DNA of 64,000 nucleotides from Roseiarcus sp963835955 (GCA_963835955.1 CAWIHZ010000006.1:1-64000); one strand, 5' to 3'. Counted from the stretch's first letter, positions 46,464 through 56,441 are shown. The notes: generated by a model from the letters alone, not told the origin. Translations and numbers: made by a program.

Positions 46464-47351
46464 TCACCGGCTCGCGTTCCCCTGCGCCGGGCGCGCCCAG
46501 CGACGTTCAAATTCCCAGACTTCCTCAAAGCCGATCAGGGAATTGAACGCCTCAAAGCTGAATAGGGGCAGTTGAGGCGAGGCGCTGGTGCCTTCGGTCT
46601 TCAATATTCGCAACGCATTCTCGGTCGCCGCAGCCGCGGCGAGGCCGGTCGTCGAAGGGAAGATCGCCAGCGCGTAGCCGAGGGCCGTCAATTCGGATTT
46701 CGATCGGATCGGCGTTTTGCCGCCGTCCGCCATGTTGGCCATCATCGGCCTGCGGATTCTCGCGCACGCCTCTCTCATTTCGGTCTCGCTTTCCAGCGCT
46801 TCCAGAAAGACGATATCCGCTCCAGCCTCGCCATAGGCAAGGCCGCGCCGCACGGCGCCTTCGAATCCGTCGGTCTGGCGCGCGTCGGTCCGAGCGATGA
46901 TCAGCATATTCTGCGGATTTCTCCGAGCCTCGCACGCGACTTTGATCTTTTCGACCATGTCGGCGATCGGCACGACGCGCTTGAACGGCGTATGCCCGCA
47001 TTTCTTGGGAAATTCCTGGTCTTCGATTTGAATGGCCGAAACCCCGACGTCCTCGTACCCTTTGACGGTATGATGAACGTTCAAGAGCCCGCCATAGCCG
47101 GTGTCCGCGTCGGCGATCACCCCCGCCTTGACGGTTCGCGTCAAGGTCGCGACCCGGTCGAGCATCTGCGTGTAGGTCGCAATCCCCGCGTCCGGAAGCC
47201 CGTAGGCGGAGGCGGTCATCCAAAAGCCGGACGCATAGACGAAGTCGAAGCCGACTTTATTGCTGATGACGGCTGCGATCATGTCGTGAATGCCCGGCGC
47301 GACGACGAATTGACGCGCCTGTAGCGCCGCAATGAGGCTGGGTCTGCTCAT
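46464..47351 (-). CDS. Isocitrate lyase/PEP mutase superfamily protein
   Basis: 295-residue TIM-barrel enzyme of the superfamily that includes 2-methylisocitrate lyase, oxaloacetate decarboxylase and PEP mutase. Key parts: VVAPGIHDMIAAVISNKVGF, GVIADADTGYGGLLNVHHTV (Mg-binding Asp), QIEDQEFPKKCGHTP (the lyase Cys in KKCGH) and MLIIARTDARQTDGFEGAVR. The Cys suggests C-C lyase rather than mutase chemistry. It is transcribed against the flanking genes and stands alone. Confidence 0.85.
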   Translation of the reverse strand: MSRPSLIAALQARQFVVAPGIHDMIAAVISNKVGFDFVYASGFWMTASAYGLPDAGIATYTQMLDRVATLTRTVKAGVIADADTGYGGLLNVHHTVKGYEDVGVSAIQIEDQEFPKKCGHTPFKRVVPIADMVEKIKVACEARRNPQNMLIIARTDARQTDGFEGAVRRGLAYGEAGADIVFLEALESETEMREACARIRRPMMANMADGGKTPIRSKSELTALGYALAIFPSTTGLAAAAATENALRILKTEGTSASPQLPLFSFEAFNSLIGFEEVWEFERRWARPAQGNASR

Positions 47352-47563
47352 TTCTACACCTCCTCCCGATTCTCAGCGCATCCCGCGCGCCAACGCGAAG
47401 TCAATCGCGCGCGCTCCGTCCATGGCTCGGCGCATTCGCCGCGGTTGCAAGACCCCGATGTCGGCGCGTAGCGAATATTGGAATGTCCCGCCTCTTGCAG
47501 GCTGAGGCAAGGCCGCCCGGCGGCGCGGCTCGACAGGCGCGCGACCGCTCCTTAAGTTCAGCC

Positions 47564-48409
47564 ATGAAACAGGGACAGGCAAGCCGCACCGCGCTTGGCG
47601 CGGCGGGACATCGGGCGGCGCATCAGGCGCTCGAGGGCGGCAGGATCCTCTCTGATCCGCTGGCGCTCGTGATCCTGGGGGACGACGCCGAGGACGCGAT
47701 CGCGGCGGCGAAGGAGCGATCCGAACGGCGGCCGTTGCGTCTCTTCATCGCCATGCGAAGCCGCTTGGCCGAGGATGCGGCGCGGCGCGCAATCGATGCG
47801 GGGGTGCGACAGATTCTGGTGCTTGGCGCCGGCCTCGACACCTTCGCCTATCGGCTCCAGCCGATCGGGGGCTTGCGCGTGTTCGAGCTCGACCATCCCG
47901 CGACTCAGAGCGACAAACGCCGCCGTCTGGTCGAAGCGCGGATCGCCGAGCCGGCGCATGTTGCTTACATCGGCCATGATTTTGAGCGGGGAAGCCTGAC
48001 GGAAGCGCTCGAGGCGGGCGGCTTCGACCCAAATCGGCGCGCCTTCGCGCTCTGGCTCGGCGTCACCCCCTATCTGACCGAGGACGCGGTCCTCGCCACG
48101 CTCGGCGAACTCGCGCGATTTCCCGGCGGGGTCGAAATCGTGTTCGACTACGCCAATCCCCCGCACGCGATCGAGGATGCGGCGACGCGCGACTTTCATC
48201 AGGCCATGGCTGCGGGCGTCGCGGCGCGGGGCGAGCCATTTCAATGCTTCTTCGACACGCCGGCGCTGCACGAACGGGCGCGCCGCCTTGGATTTGCCGA
48301 GATCGAAGACCTCGATCGCGCGGCGCTGGTCGCCCGCTTCATGCCGGGCCTGGCGCTCGCCCCGCGGTCCGGCCCAGGCGGCCATATCGTTCGAATGGCG
48401 ACGCGATAG
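47564..48409 (+). CDS. Class I SAM-dependent methyltransferase (leucine-carboxyl-methyltransferase type)
   Basis: 281-residue protein of the LCM/TIGR00027 family. N-terminus: SRTALGAAGHRAAHQALEGG. SAM-binding motif I is QILVLGAGLDTFAYRLQPIG, with FELDHPATQSDKRRRLVEAR after it and FALWLGVTPYLTEDAVLATL in the middle. The ATG at 47564 fits the family start; an in-frame TTG at 47483 is less likely. The target substrate is unknown. Confidence 0.82.
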   Translation: MKQGQASRTALGAAGHRAAHQALEGGRILSDPLALVILGDDAEDAIAAAKERSERRPLRLFIAMRSRLAEDAARRAIDAGVRQILVLGAGLDTFAYRLQPIGGLRVFELDHPATQSDKRRRLVEARIAEPAHVAYIGHDFERGSLTEALEAGGFDPNRRAFALWLGVTPYLTEDAVLATLGELARFPGGVEIVFDYANPPHAIEDAATRDFHQAMAAGVAARGEPFQCFFDTPALHERARRLGFAEIEDLDRAALVARFMPGLALAPRSGPGGHIVRMATR

Positions 48410-48562
48410 GCGTCGAGGGCGCGGCCTGAAAGGCGGCCCAGATCCGAGCTTACAAAGCTTTCATATCGCCGCCATCGCGAGGTAACCGCGTCGCCCGCAT
48501 AAAGGTTGCATCGCGTCGGCCGAGTTTTCGCGCCGGCGACTCTCAATAACGGAGAAGTCAAC

Positions 48563-50068
48563 GTGCTCAACACATCCTCGCCCGGCCGGAGCCCGGCAAA
48601 GTCGCTCCGCGCGGCGTTGCTCGGCGCGGCGGCCGTCGCCGCGGTCGGCGCCATGACGTTCGAGGCGCTGCCGCTCGCGACTTTTCCCGCCCTCGCCGCC
48701 ACGGTCGCTCCATCCGCGGCCCCCGCGTCGTTCGCCGATGTCGTCGATCACGTTAAAGGCGCGGTCGTTTCGGTCAAGGTCAAGATCGACCAAGCGAGCG
48801 CGTCGGACGACGAAACCATGCAGCCGTCGCCAGACTTTCCGAAGGGCGCCCCGTTCGAGCATTTCTTCCGCCAGTTCGGCGAGCCCAACGGGTTCAATCA
48901 TCCGCGCCCGCATCGAGAGATGGCGCAGGGCTCCGGCTTCTTCATTTCCCCCGACGGCTATATCGTGACCAACAATCACGTGGTCGAGCACGCCAGCGAC
49001 GTGACCATCACCACCAGCGACGGCAAGACAATCCCCGCGCGCGTCGTCGGCGCCGATCCTAAGACCGACCTGGCGCTGCTGAAGGTCAAGGAAGGCTCGA
49101 ACTATCCTTACGTCGCCTTCGCCTCCCAGCCGCCTCGGGTCGGCGACTGGGTGATCGCGGTCGGCAATCCGTTCGGCCTCGGCGGCACCGTGACCGCGGG
49201 CATCGTCTCCGCGCGCGGGCGCGACATCGGCTCGGGGCCCTATGACGACTTCCTGCAGATCGACGCCCCGGTCAATCACGGCAATTCGGGCGGCCCGACC
49301 TTCAATTCCAACGGCGAGGTGGTCGGCGTCAACACCGCGATCTTCTCGCCGTCGGGCGGCAGCGTCGGCATCGGCTTCGCCATCGCCAGCGACGTCGTCA
49401 AGAATGTCGTCGAGCAGCTCAAGGACAACGGCAAGGTCGCGCGCGGCTGGCTCGGCGTCGAAATCCAGCCGGTGACGCAGGACATCGCCGACAGCCTCGG
49501 TCTCAAGAACGCCGCCGGCGCGCTGGTGGCGAAGACCCAGAAGGATTCGCCCGCAATGGCGGCCGGCCTCAAGGACGGCGACGTGATCACCGCGGTCAAC
49601 GGCCAGGCGGTCGCCGACGCGCATGATCTTGCCCGCAAGGTCGCCGAACTCGGCCCGAAGAAGGCCGCCGAAGTCGCGATCATCCGCAATGGTTCGCCGC
49701 AGACGATCAAGGTGACCCTCGGCGCTCTGAGCGACGCCAAGCAGGCCAAGGCCGAGGTTTCCCCTGAGCAGTCGAAGAGCGCGATGGCGAAATACGGCAT
49801 GACGCTCGAGCCCGCCGCGAATGTGGACGGCGCAGGCAAGGTCGGCGTCGCCGTCTCCAACGTCGATCCCGACGGCGCCGCGGCGCAGAAGGGCATCCAG
49901 ACCGGCGACGTCATTCTCGAGGTCGCGGGCAAGCCGGTCTCGCGTCCCGCGGAGGTGACCGCCGCCATCGACGCCGCCAGGGCCGAAGGCAAAAAGGCGG
50001 TCCTGATGCGGCTCAAGTCGCAAGACAGCACGCGGTTCGTCGCTCTGTCGACCGAGGCCGCGTCTTAA
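48563..50068 (+). CDS. Do/DegP-like periplasmic serine protease with two PDZ domains
   Basis: 501-residue HtrA-family protease/chaperone. A long signal sequence (LRAALLGAAAVAAVGAMTFE) precedes the trypsin-like domain. Catalytic triad: IVTNNHVVEHASDV (His), DPKTDLALLKVKEG (Asp) and APVNHGNSGGPTFNSNG (Ser). PDZ1 covers GWLGVEIQPVTQDIADSLGL onward and PDZ2 VGVAVSNVDPDGAAAQKGIQ onward. The GTG at 48563 has GGAG nine bases upstream. It acts in envelope quality control. A stress-type promoter would be expected in the 150 bases upstream but was not identified with confidence. Confidence 0.9.
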   Translation: MLNTSSPGRSPAKSLRAALLGAAAVAAVGAMTFEALPLATFPALAATVAPSAAPASFADVVDHVKGAVVSVKVKIDQASASDDETMQPSPDFPKGAPFEHFFRQFGEPNGFNHPRPHREMAQGSGFFISPDGYIVTNNHVVEHASDVTITTSDGKTIPARVVGADPKTDLALLKVKEGSNYPYVAFASQPPRVGDWVIAVGNPFGLGGTVTAGIVSARGRDIGSGPYDDFLQIDAPVNHGNSGGPTFNSNGEVVGVNTAIFSPSGGSVGIGFAIASDVVKNVVEQLKDNGKVARGWLGVEIQPVTQDIADSLGLKNAAGALVAKTQKDSPAMAAGLKDGDVITAVNGQAVADAHDLARKVAELGPKKAAEVAIIRNGSPQTIKVTLGALSDAKQAKAEVSPEQSKSAMAKYGMTLEPAANVDGAGKVGVAVSNVDPDGAAAQKGIQTGDVILEVAGKPVSRPAEVTAAIDAARAEGKKAVLMRLKSQDSTRFVALSTEAAS

Positions 50069-50517
50069 GTCGAAAGCGCTTGGTCCGGCGGCGAGGCCGC
50101 GTTCGTACCTTCCTCGACGCCAGATCATGCGGCAGGCCGGTTCCCGCGACCGGCCTGCCGGCCCAGCGGACAGTCCGCCGAGCCCTGCTTCGGCCGCCGC
50201 CGGACGTCCGGATTTCGGTTTGAAAGGGCGCTCTCCCTCGAGCGCAGGCGCGCCCGCTCTCTTGGACCTTGTGGCCGGACGCGCGTCTTGCGCCGCAAGG
50301 CCGCTCTTTCACACTTCGCGCAAGCGAGGGCGCGGCCCACCGGCGATGAGCCGAGGGAGGGTGGGCCGTGTCGCGTTCAATCGAATTCGCCGTCCTGGCC
50401 GAGGCTCATCCTCGGCAAAAGGCGCTTAGGCCGATTCCATGGCTCGGCGACATGGTTTACAAACCCCAACGATAGACGAGCGGCCAGTGTGGCGAACTCG
50501 CAAGTCCGGAATGCGCC
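50069..50517. other. Intergenic region after the protease gene
   Basis: 450 bases with no gene recognised. It contains the strong hairpin at 50130-50160 and, near 50345-50420, complementary GATGAGCCGAGG and CCGAGGCTCATC stretches that can pair over about 60 bases, another RIME-like structure. No T-tract accompanies either. Confidence 0.45.
50130..50160 (+). terminator. Strong hairpin downstream of the Do-like protease
   Basis: CGGCAGGCCGGT-TCCCGCG-ACCGGCCTGCCG: 12 perfect pairs, mostly G-C, 61 bases after the stop. It lacks a T-run, so it may act as an mRNA-end stabiliser or Rho-assisted terminator rather than an intrinsic one. Confidence 0.45.
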
Positions 50518-51171
50518 ATGCCGCCGCGGGGCTCATTGAAGAAGCGTCAGAGCATCATCGACGCCTGTCTCGAGATGAACGCGCGCGGCATCAATCAAGG
50601 CACGTCGGGCAACATCAGCCTGCGCCAGGGCGACGGCCTGCTGATCACGCCGACGAGCATGCCGTATGACGCGATGTCGCCAGGGGACATTGTGGAGATG
50701 CGGCTCGACGGCAGCGTCGTCGGCGCGGGGCGGCCGTCGAGCGAGTGGCGATTTCACCTCGACATCTTACGCGAGCGGCCGGACGTCGACGCGGTCGTCC
50801 ACGCCCATCCCAACTACTGCACTACCCTGGCCATCATGGAGCGGAGCATTCCGCCCATCCACTACATGATCGCCGCCGCCGGAGGCGACAGCATCCGTTG
50901 CGCCCCTTACGCGACCTTCGGCACCGCGGAACTGTCCGCCAACGCCGTCGAGGCGCTGAAGGGCCGGAAAGCCTGCCTTCTCGCCCACCACGGCATGATC
51001 GCCGTCGGCGCCTCGCTCGCCAGCGCAATGTGGCTCGCGGTCGAGGTCGAGACCCTGGCTCGCCAATACGTCAACTGTCTCCAGATCGGCGTTCCGCCGC
51101 TTCTGTCGCCGCAGGAGATCGAAAACGTCATCGATCGAATGTCTGGCTACGGACTGAGCGTCAGAGTCTGA
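50518..51171 (+). CDS. Class II aldolase/adducin-family protein (fuculose-phosphate aldolase-like)
   Basis: 217-residue zinc aldolase. Substrate-binding segment INQGTSGNISLRQGDGLLIT; the catalytic Glu in GRPSSEWRFHLDILRERPDV; zinc ligands in AVVHAHPNYCTTLAIM and CLLAHHGMIAVG. It is the size of L-fuculose-1-phosphate aldolase. Such enzymes split sugar phosphates to dihydroxyacetone phosphate and an aldehyde; the true substrate is unknown. The start lies within GCGCCATGCC without a clear ribosome site. Confidence 0.85.
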   Translation: MPPRGSLKKRQSIIDACLEMNARGINQGTSGNISLRQGDGLLITPTSMPYDAMSPGDIVEMRLDGSVVGAGRPSSEWRFHLDILRERPDVDAVVHAHPNYCTTLAIMERSIPPIHYMIAAAGGDSIRCAPYATFGTAELSANAVEALKGRKACLLAHHGMIAVGASLASAMWLAVEVETLARQYVNCLQIGVPPLLSPQEIENVIDRMSGYGLSVRV

Positions 51172-51343
51172 CCCATGCGTTCGGCTCGCGCTGTCATGTC
51201 TTGACCATCGCGAACCGACCGATTGGGATTTTATCGACCGGCGGAAATGTCGTCGGGCGGAAGCGCTATGGCTGTTTGGGCCTCGCCAGAATTGGGGAGA
51301 CAATTTGGCGCGGGCCGGCCTGTGGATATCGGCAAGAATGTTC

Positions 51344-51371
51344 TTGCTTTTTGGCGACGCACAATTAATAT
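51344..51371 (+). promoter_or_regulatory. Putative promoter of the small RNA
   Basis: TTGCTT at 51344-51349 and TAATAT at 51366-51371 are 16 bases apart, which places the start near 51378, about 85 bases before the end of the T-run terminator. Confidence 0.5.
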
Positions 51372-51377
51372 GGTGCG

Positions 51378-51462
51378 GTGCGGTGCGATTGTGCCGCATA
51401 TGCCCTCCTTGGGCGTTTCCTCCCTAGACTTTAAGGCCGCCCTCGTGGCGGCCTCCTTTTTT
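51378..51462 (+). ncRNA. Probable small regulatory RNA (mmgR/suhB, alpha-r8-like)
   Basis: A promoter-like pair, a short non-coding stretch and a strong intrinsic terminator define an RNA of about 85 nt. The interior has CCTCCTTGGGCGTTTCCTCC, a CU-rich anti-Shine-Dalgarno segment before the terminator stem. This arrangement matches, from memory, the alphaproteobacterial mmgR (Rfam suhB) family, which pairs with ribosome sites. The family name needs a covariance-model search; the transcript itself is an inference. Confidence 0.55.
51434..51462 (+). terminator. Intrinsic terminator
   Basis: AGGCCGCC-CTCGT-GGCGGCCT followed by CC and TTTTTT. Perfect 8-bp GC-rich stem and a six-T tail: the clearest Rho-independent terminator in the window. 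Confidence 0.8.
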
Positions 51463-51709
51463 CGGCTTTTGGTTTGCCGCCGCTGCGGCACTTGCCGGTT
51501 TGGAGGGCTGCTTGACGTCTCTGCTTGGCGAGCGGCTTCACCCAGCCCGAGCGTTCCAAAACCGGCCTCAGGCTGTATTTCCTCTCGCGCGCGGGCGGCC
51601 ATAGACGGGGCGTTCGCGGCAATTCCCTTGACATGCGGACCCATTGGGGGTGAATTGCGCCCCGCGGGGACTCGCTTTTCGAAGATTTGTCAGAAAGTTG
51701 GCATAAATT

Positions 51710-53552
51710 ATGGACTCGCATGAGTTCGGCGCCCGGGCAGGGGAAGATGGCTCGGGCGGGGTGAGCGCGACTGACGTCTCGAACCCCGATTACTTCCACA
51801 AGGTGGTGGATTGTCAGTGGGCGTGCCCGGCCCACACCCCGGTTCCCGAGTATATTCGGCAGATCGCGTCCGGGGATTATAACGGCGCCTACATGATCAA
51901 TTGGAAGTCGAACGTGTTTCCTGGAATCCTGGGACGCACCTGCGACCGGCCTTGCGAGCCGGCTTGCCGTCGGGGACGGCTCGAGGAACAGCCGGTCGCG
52001 ATCTGCCGTCTCAAGCGCGTCGCGGCCGACCACAAGCAGGATATCGCCGCCTTGCTGCCCAAGGCGCCGGAGCGTCGCAACGGCAAGCGCGTCGTTTGCG
52101 TCGGCGCCGGGCCGGCCTCGCTGACGGTCGCCCGCGATCTCGCCGCGATCGGCTATGAGGTCATCGTGTTCGATTCAGAACTCGCTCGCGGGCGGGATGA
52201 TGCGCACGCAAATCCCGAAATTCCGACTGCCTGACGAAGTGATCGACGAAGAGGTGGGCTACGCGCTGTCGACCGGCGGCAAATTCGTCGCCGGTCGGCG
52301 GATCAACAGCCTGAAGGCGCTGATCGGCGAAGGCTATGACGCGATCTTCGTCGGTTGCGGCGCGCCGCGCGGCCGCGACCTCGATATTCCCGGGCGGGCG
52401 GAGGCGGCCGACAACATTCGCGTCGGCATCGAATGGCTCTCCAGCGTTTCGTTCGGCCACAGCGTTTCGATCGGCAAGCGGGTCATCGTGCTCGGCGGCG
52501 GCAACACGGCGATGGATTGCTGCCGAACCGCCTTGCGGCTCGGCGGCGTCGACGTCAAGGTGGTCGTGCGCTCCGGTTTCGCCGAAATGAAGGCCTCGCC
52601 CTGGGAGAAGGAAGACGCGATGCATGAGGGCGTCGCGATTTTGAACTTTCACGCGCCCAGGGCCTTTACTCACAAGGACGGTCGCCTGACCGGCGTCGTG
52701 TTCGAAAAGGTGACGGCGCAGAAAGACCGACGCGGTCGTCGCCTCCTGGTCCCGACCGGCGAGCCCGACGTTCATATCGAGTGCGACGACGTGCTGATCG
52801 CCGTCGGCCAGGAGAACGCGTTTCCCTGGATCGAGGGCGACGCCGGCGTCGCGTTCGCCCGCACCGGCATGCCGGCGATCGATCCGGTCACCTTTCAGTC
52901 GAGCCTGCCTTCGGTGTTCTTCGGCGGCGACGCCGCGCTTGGACCCAAGAACATCATCACCGCGGTCGCGCACGGCCACGAGGCCGCGATCTCGATCGAC
53001 GCCTATTGCCGCGGCGAGGATTTGCGCGCGCGACCGGCTCCGATGACCAATCTCGTCAGTCAGAAGATGGGCATTCACGAGTGGTCCTACGACAACGCCA
53101 TCACCCTCGATCGGCGCTTCGCGATGCCGCAGGTCGACAGGAAAAAGGCGCTCAAAAACATTCGCACCGAGGTCGAGCTCGGCTTCGAGGACGCGCAGGC
53201 TTTCGCCGAGGCGCAGCGCTGCCTCAACTGCGACGTCCAGACCGTTTTCTCGGCCCCGGCCTGCATCGAATGCGACGCTTGCGTCGACGTTTGCCCGATC
53301 GACTGCATTTCATTCGTCGCCAACGCGCCCGAGGACGAATTGCGCCGCTCGCTCAACGCGCCCGCCCTCAATCTGTCGCAGGCGCTTTACGTGTCCGAGC
53401 CGGTCAAGACCGAGCGGGTCATGGTGAAGGACGAGGACTTGTGCCTGCATTGCGGCCTGTGCGCCGAACGTTGCCCGACCGGCGCGTGGGACATGCAGAA
53501 GTTCACCCTCGAGATGGCGCAAGCGGGACAGGCATGCCGATCCAGGGCGTAA
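51710..53552 (+). pseudogene. FAD/Fe-S electron-transfer subunit (glutamate synthase beta-like) of a 2-oxoacid oxidoreductase, frameshifted
   Basis: Flavoprotein that would link NAD(P) to the oxidoreductase downstream. Frame 1 (51710-52234): Cys-rich N-domain (VDCQWACPAHTPVPEYIRQI; GRTCDRPCEPACRRGRLEEQ) and FAD motif VVCVGAGPASLTVARDLAAI. Near 52190 a one-base shift moves the rest to a second frame: GGMMRTQIPKFRLPDEVIDE, NAD(P)-binding VIVLGGGNTAMDCCRTALRL, then two ferredoxin motifs, CIECDACVDVCPIDC and CLHCGLCAERCPTG. Corrected length is about 613 residues, resembling the third subunit (KorC-type) of NADP-linked 2-oxoglutarate oxidoreductases. The end overlaps the next gene by 19 bases. Surrounding genes are intact, so a sequencing indel is plausible. 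Confidence 0.75.
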
Positions 53553-55369
53553 ACGACTTCGTCATTCGCTTCGCCAACGTCAATGGGTCCGGCTCGGCGA
53601 GCGCCAACCTCCTGTTCGCGCGCTCGATCCTGCGCATGGGCGTGCCGATCGCGCCGCGCAACATCTTCCCCTCGAACATTCAAGGCCTGCCGACCTGGTA
53701 CGAGGTGAGAGTCAGCGAGGCGGGACATCTGGGCGCACGCGGCGGGGCCGATATTCTGGTGGCGATGAATCCGCAGACCTTCGTCCAGGATGTCGCCGCC
53801 ATCGACCCGGGCGGCTACCTGTTCTACGATTCCACGCGGCCTATGCCGGCCTCGCTGCTGCGCCAGGACGTGACCGCGCTCGGCATGCCGCTGACCGCGA
53901 TCTGCGCCGCCGAATATGCCGATCCGAGGCAGCGTCAGCTCTACAAGAACATCGTCTATGTCGGCGCGCTCGCCGCGCTGCTCGACATCGACCTCTCGGT
54001 CATGAAGACCCTGATCGGCGAACGGTTCAGGGGCAAGGAAAAGCTGATCGCCGCCAATCGGCGCGCGCTCGGCATCGGCTACGACGACGCCAGGTCGCGC
54101 TTCGGCGGCCCGATCGGCATTCGCGTGCGGCGCAGCGGCGCAGCGGGCGACCGCATTCTCGCCGACGGCAATTTCGCCGCGGGGCTGGGGGCGGTCTATG
54201 GCGGCGCGACGGTCTGCGCCTGGTATCCGATTACGCCCTCGACCGCGCTGGCGGAGGCGTTCGATCGCAATTGCGCGCGCTATCGCATCGACCCCGCGAC
54301 CGGCAGGAAGAACTACGCCTTCGTGCAGGCCGAGGACGAGATCGCCGCGATCGGCATCGCCGTCGGCGCCGGCTGGAACGGCGCCCGCGCCTTCACCGCG
54401 ACCTCGGGGCCGGGCGTGTCGCTGATGCAGGAGTTCTTCGGGCTTGCCTATTTCGCCGAAATCCCGGTGGTGGTGTTCGACGTCCAGCGCGGCGGCCCTT
54501 CGACCGGCATGCCGACCCGCACCCAGCAATCGGACCTGATCGCCTGCGCCTTCGCCTCGCATGGCGACACCAAGCACGTGCTGCTGATCCCCGACGGCCC
54601 GGGCGAGGCGTTCGAATTCGCCGCGAGCGCGTTCGATCTCGCCGAGCGGCTGCAAACGCCGGTCTTCGTCATGCTCGACCTCGACATCGGCATGAACGCG
54701 CACCTGTGCGCGCCTTTCCGCTGGGACGACGGGCGGCGCTACGACCGCGGCAAGGTGCTGTCGGGCGACGAACTCGAAGCCGCGCGCGAATTCGGCCGCT
54801 ACAACGACGTCGACGGCGACGGCGTCCCCTATCGCACGCTTCCCGGCGCCCATCCCGCGCGCGGCGCCTATTTCACCCGCGGCACCAGCCGCGACCGTTT
54901 CGCGCGCTACACCGAGGAAGCCGCCCCTTATGTCGACAACATGGAGCGGCTCCTGCGCAAGTTCGAAACCGCGCGCGCTCTTCTGCCGCGCCCGGTCCTC
55001 AAACCGGCGGCCAGGCCGGCGCGCTTCGGCGTCCTCCATTTCGGTTCGACCGCGGCGGCGATGGACGAGGCCCTCGAGATGCTGGCGAGCGAGGGCCTCC
55101 ATGTCGACGCGCTGCGCGTCCGCGCCTTTCCGCTCGCCCGAGAGGTCGCCGAATTCGTGCGCGATCACGAGCAGACGTTCGTCGTCGAGCAGAACCGGGA
55201 CGCGCAGATGCGCACGCTGCTGACGATCGATCTGGGGATCGCCCCGGCGCGCCTGATCCCGATCCTCCATTACGGGGGAATGCCGGTCAGCGCCCGCTTC
55301 ATCTTCGGAGAGATCGCGGGCCGGTTGCTCCAAACGTCGAAGCCGAAAATCCTGGAGTCCGCGAAGTGA
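53534..55369 (+). CDS. 2-oxoacid:acceptor oxidoreductase, fused gamma-alpha subunit (KorA-like)
   Basis: 611 residues. The gamma domain (about 1-190) starts NDFVIRFANVNGSGSASANL and includes FPSNIQGLPTWYEVRVSEAG. The alpha domain (about 200-610) includes GATVCAWYPITPSTALAEAF, FTATSGPGVSLMQEFFGLAY and VFDVQRGGPSTGMPTRTQQS, all standard for KorA. With the beta subunit it decarboxylates a 2-oxoacid (probably 2-oxoglutarate) with CoA and reduces ferredoxin or, through the flavoprotein, NAD(P). The ATG at 53534 lies inside the preceding gene, so the two are coupled. The next gene overlaps by GTGA. Confidence 0.9.
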   Translation: MPIQGVNDFVIRFANVNGSGSASANLLFARSILRMGVPIAPRNIFPSNIQGLPTWYEVRVSEAGHLGARGGADILVAMNPQTFVQDVAAIDPGGYLFYDSTRPMPASLLRQDVTALGMPLTAICAAEYADPRQRQLYKNIVYVGALAALLDIDLSVMKTLIGERFRGKEKLIAANRRALGIGYDDARSRFGGPIGIRVRRSGAAGDRILADGNFAAGLGAVYGGATVCAWYPITPSTALAEAFDRNCARYRIDPATGRKNYAFVQAEDEIAAIGIAVGAGWNGARAFTATSGPGVSLMQEFFGLAYFAEIPVVVFDVQRGGPSTGMPTRTQQSDLIACAFASHGDTKHVLLIPDGPGEAFEFAASAFDLAERLQTPVFVMLDLDIGMNAHLCAPFRWDDGRRYDRGKVLSGDELEAAREFGRYNDVDGDGVPYRTLPGAHPARGAYFTRGTSRDRFARYTEEAAPYVDNMERLLRKFETARALLPRPVLKPAARPARFGVLHFGSTAAAMDEALEMLASEGLHVDALRVRAFPLAREVAEFVRDHEQTFVVEQNRDAQMRTLLTIDLGIAPARLIPILHYGGMPVSARFIFGEIAGRLLQTSKPKILESAK

Positions 55370-56421
55370 CCTTCATCGGCAAGCCGAAGTTTCATCATCC
55401 CTCGATCGCGGTCAACGCGCTCGGCCTGACCCACCGCGATTATGAAGGGGCGATGTCGACGCTGTGCGCGGGCTGCGGCCACGATTCGATCAGCGCCGCG
55501 ATCGTTCACGCCTGCTTCGAGCTCAGCCTGCCGCCGCACCGCATCGCGAAATTGAGCGGCATCGGCTGTTCGTCCAAGACGCCGACCTACATGCTCGGCC
55601 AGAGTCATGGCTTCAATTCGGTGCACGGGCGCATGCCCTCGGTGCTGACCGGCGCCAATCTCGCCAACCGGGACCTCGTCTACCTCGGCGTCTCCGGCGA
55701 CGGCGACACCGCCTCGATCGGGCTCGGCCAATTCGCCCACGCGATGCGGCGCGCCGTCAACATGGTCTATATCGTCGAGAACAATGGCGTGTATGGCCTG
55801 ACCAAGGGGCAGTTTTCAGCCACCGCAGACCGCGGCTCGAAGAGCAAGACCGGCGTCGCCGCCGCCGACTTGCCGATCGATCTCGTCGGTCTGGCGATCC
55901 AGCTCGGCGCCACCTTCGTCGCCCGCGGCTTTTCCGGCGACAAAGAGCAGCTCGTGCCGTTGATCAAGGCGGCGTTCGAGCATCGCGGCGCCGCTTTCAT
56001 CGACGTCATTTCGCCCTGTGTCACCTTCAACAATCATGCCGGGTCGACCAAAAGCTTCGACTATGTGCGCGAGCACAACCTGGCGCTGAACGAGCTTGAT
56101 TTCATCGCCGCCCGCGAGCCGATCGAAGTCGAGTATGCGGAAGGCGCGCGCCAGTCCGTCACGATGCACGACGGCGGGACGATCCATTTGCGCAAGCTCG
56201 GCGCCGGGCACGATCTTCAAGACCGGACCGCGGCGCTGGCGGCGCTGGAGCGCTGCCGCGCCGCCGGCGAGATCGCCACCGGCCTCGTCTATCTGAGCGC
56301 GGAGACCGGCGATCTGCACGACACCCTCAACACGACATTGCGCCCGCTCAACGCGCTCGCCGAGCGCGAGCTGTGCCCGGGGTCGAAGGCGCTTGACGCG
56401 ATCAATGCGTCGTTGAGGTAG
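55366..56421 (+). CDS. 2-oxoacid:acceptor oxidoreductase, beta subunit (KorB-like)
   Basis: 351-residue thiamine-diphosphate subunit. STLCAGCGHDSISAAIVHAC gives two of the cluster-binding Cys, LSGIGCSSKTPTYML another, and the ThDP motif is GVSGDGDTASIGLGQFAHAM with VENNGVYGLTKGQFSATADR. A further Cys lies in IDVISPCVTFNNHAGSTKSF. The [4Fe-4S] cluster passes electrons out of the active site. The GTG at 55366 overlaps the alpha-subunit stop; a long upstream frame is a shadow of that gene. Confidence 0.9.
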   Translation: MTFIGKPKFHHPSIAVNALGLTHRDYEGAMSTLCAGCGHDSISAAIVHACFELSLPPHRIAKLSGIGCSSKTPTYMLGQSHGFNSVHGRMPSVLTGANLANRDLVYLGVSGDGDTASIGLGQFAHAMRRAVNMVYIVENNGVYGLTKGQFSATADRGSKSKTGVAAADLPIDLVGLAIQLGATFVARGFSGDKEQLVPLIKAAFEHRGAAFIDVISPCVTFNNHAGSTKSFDYVREHNLALNELDFIAAREPIEVEYAEGARQSVTMHDGGTIHLRKLGAGHDLQDRTAALAALERCRAAGEIATGLVYLSAETGDLHDTLNTTLRPLNALAERELCPGSKALDAINASLR

Positions 56422-56441
56422 TTGGCGAAACTGACAAGAAC

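Noticed and set aside
53387..55333. 648-codon minus-strand frame over the KorA-like gene
   Set aside because: Antisense shadow; the plus strand carries complete catalytic motifs.
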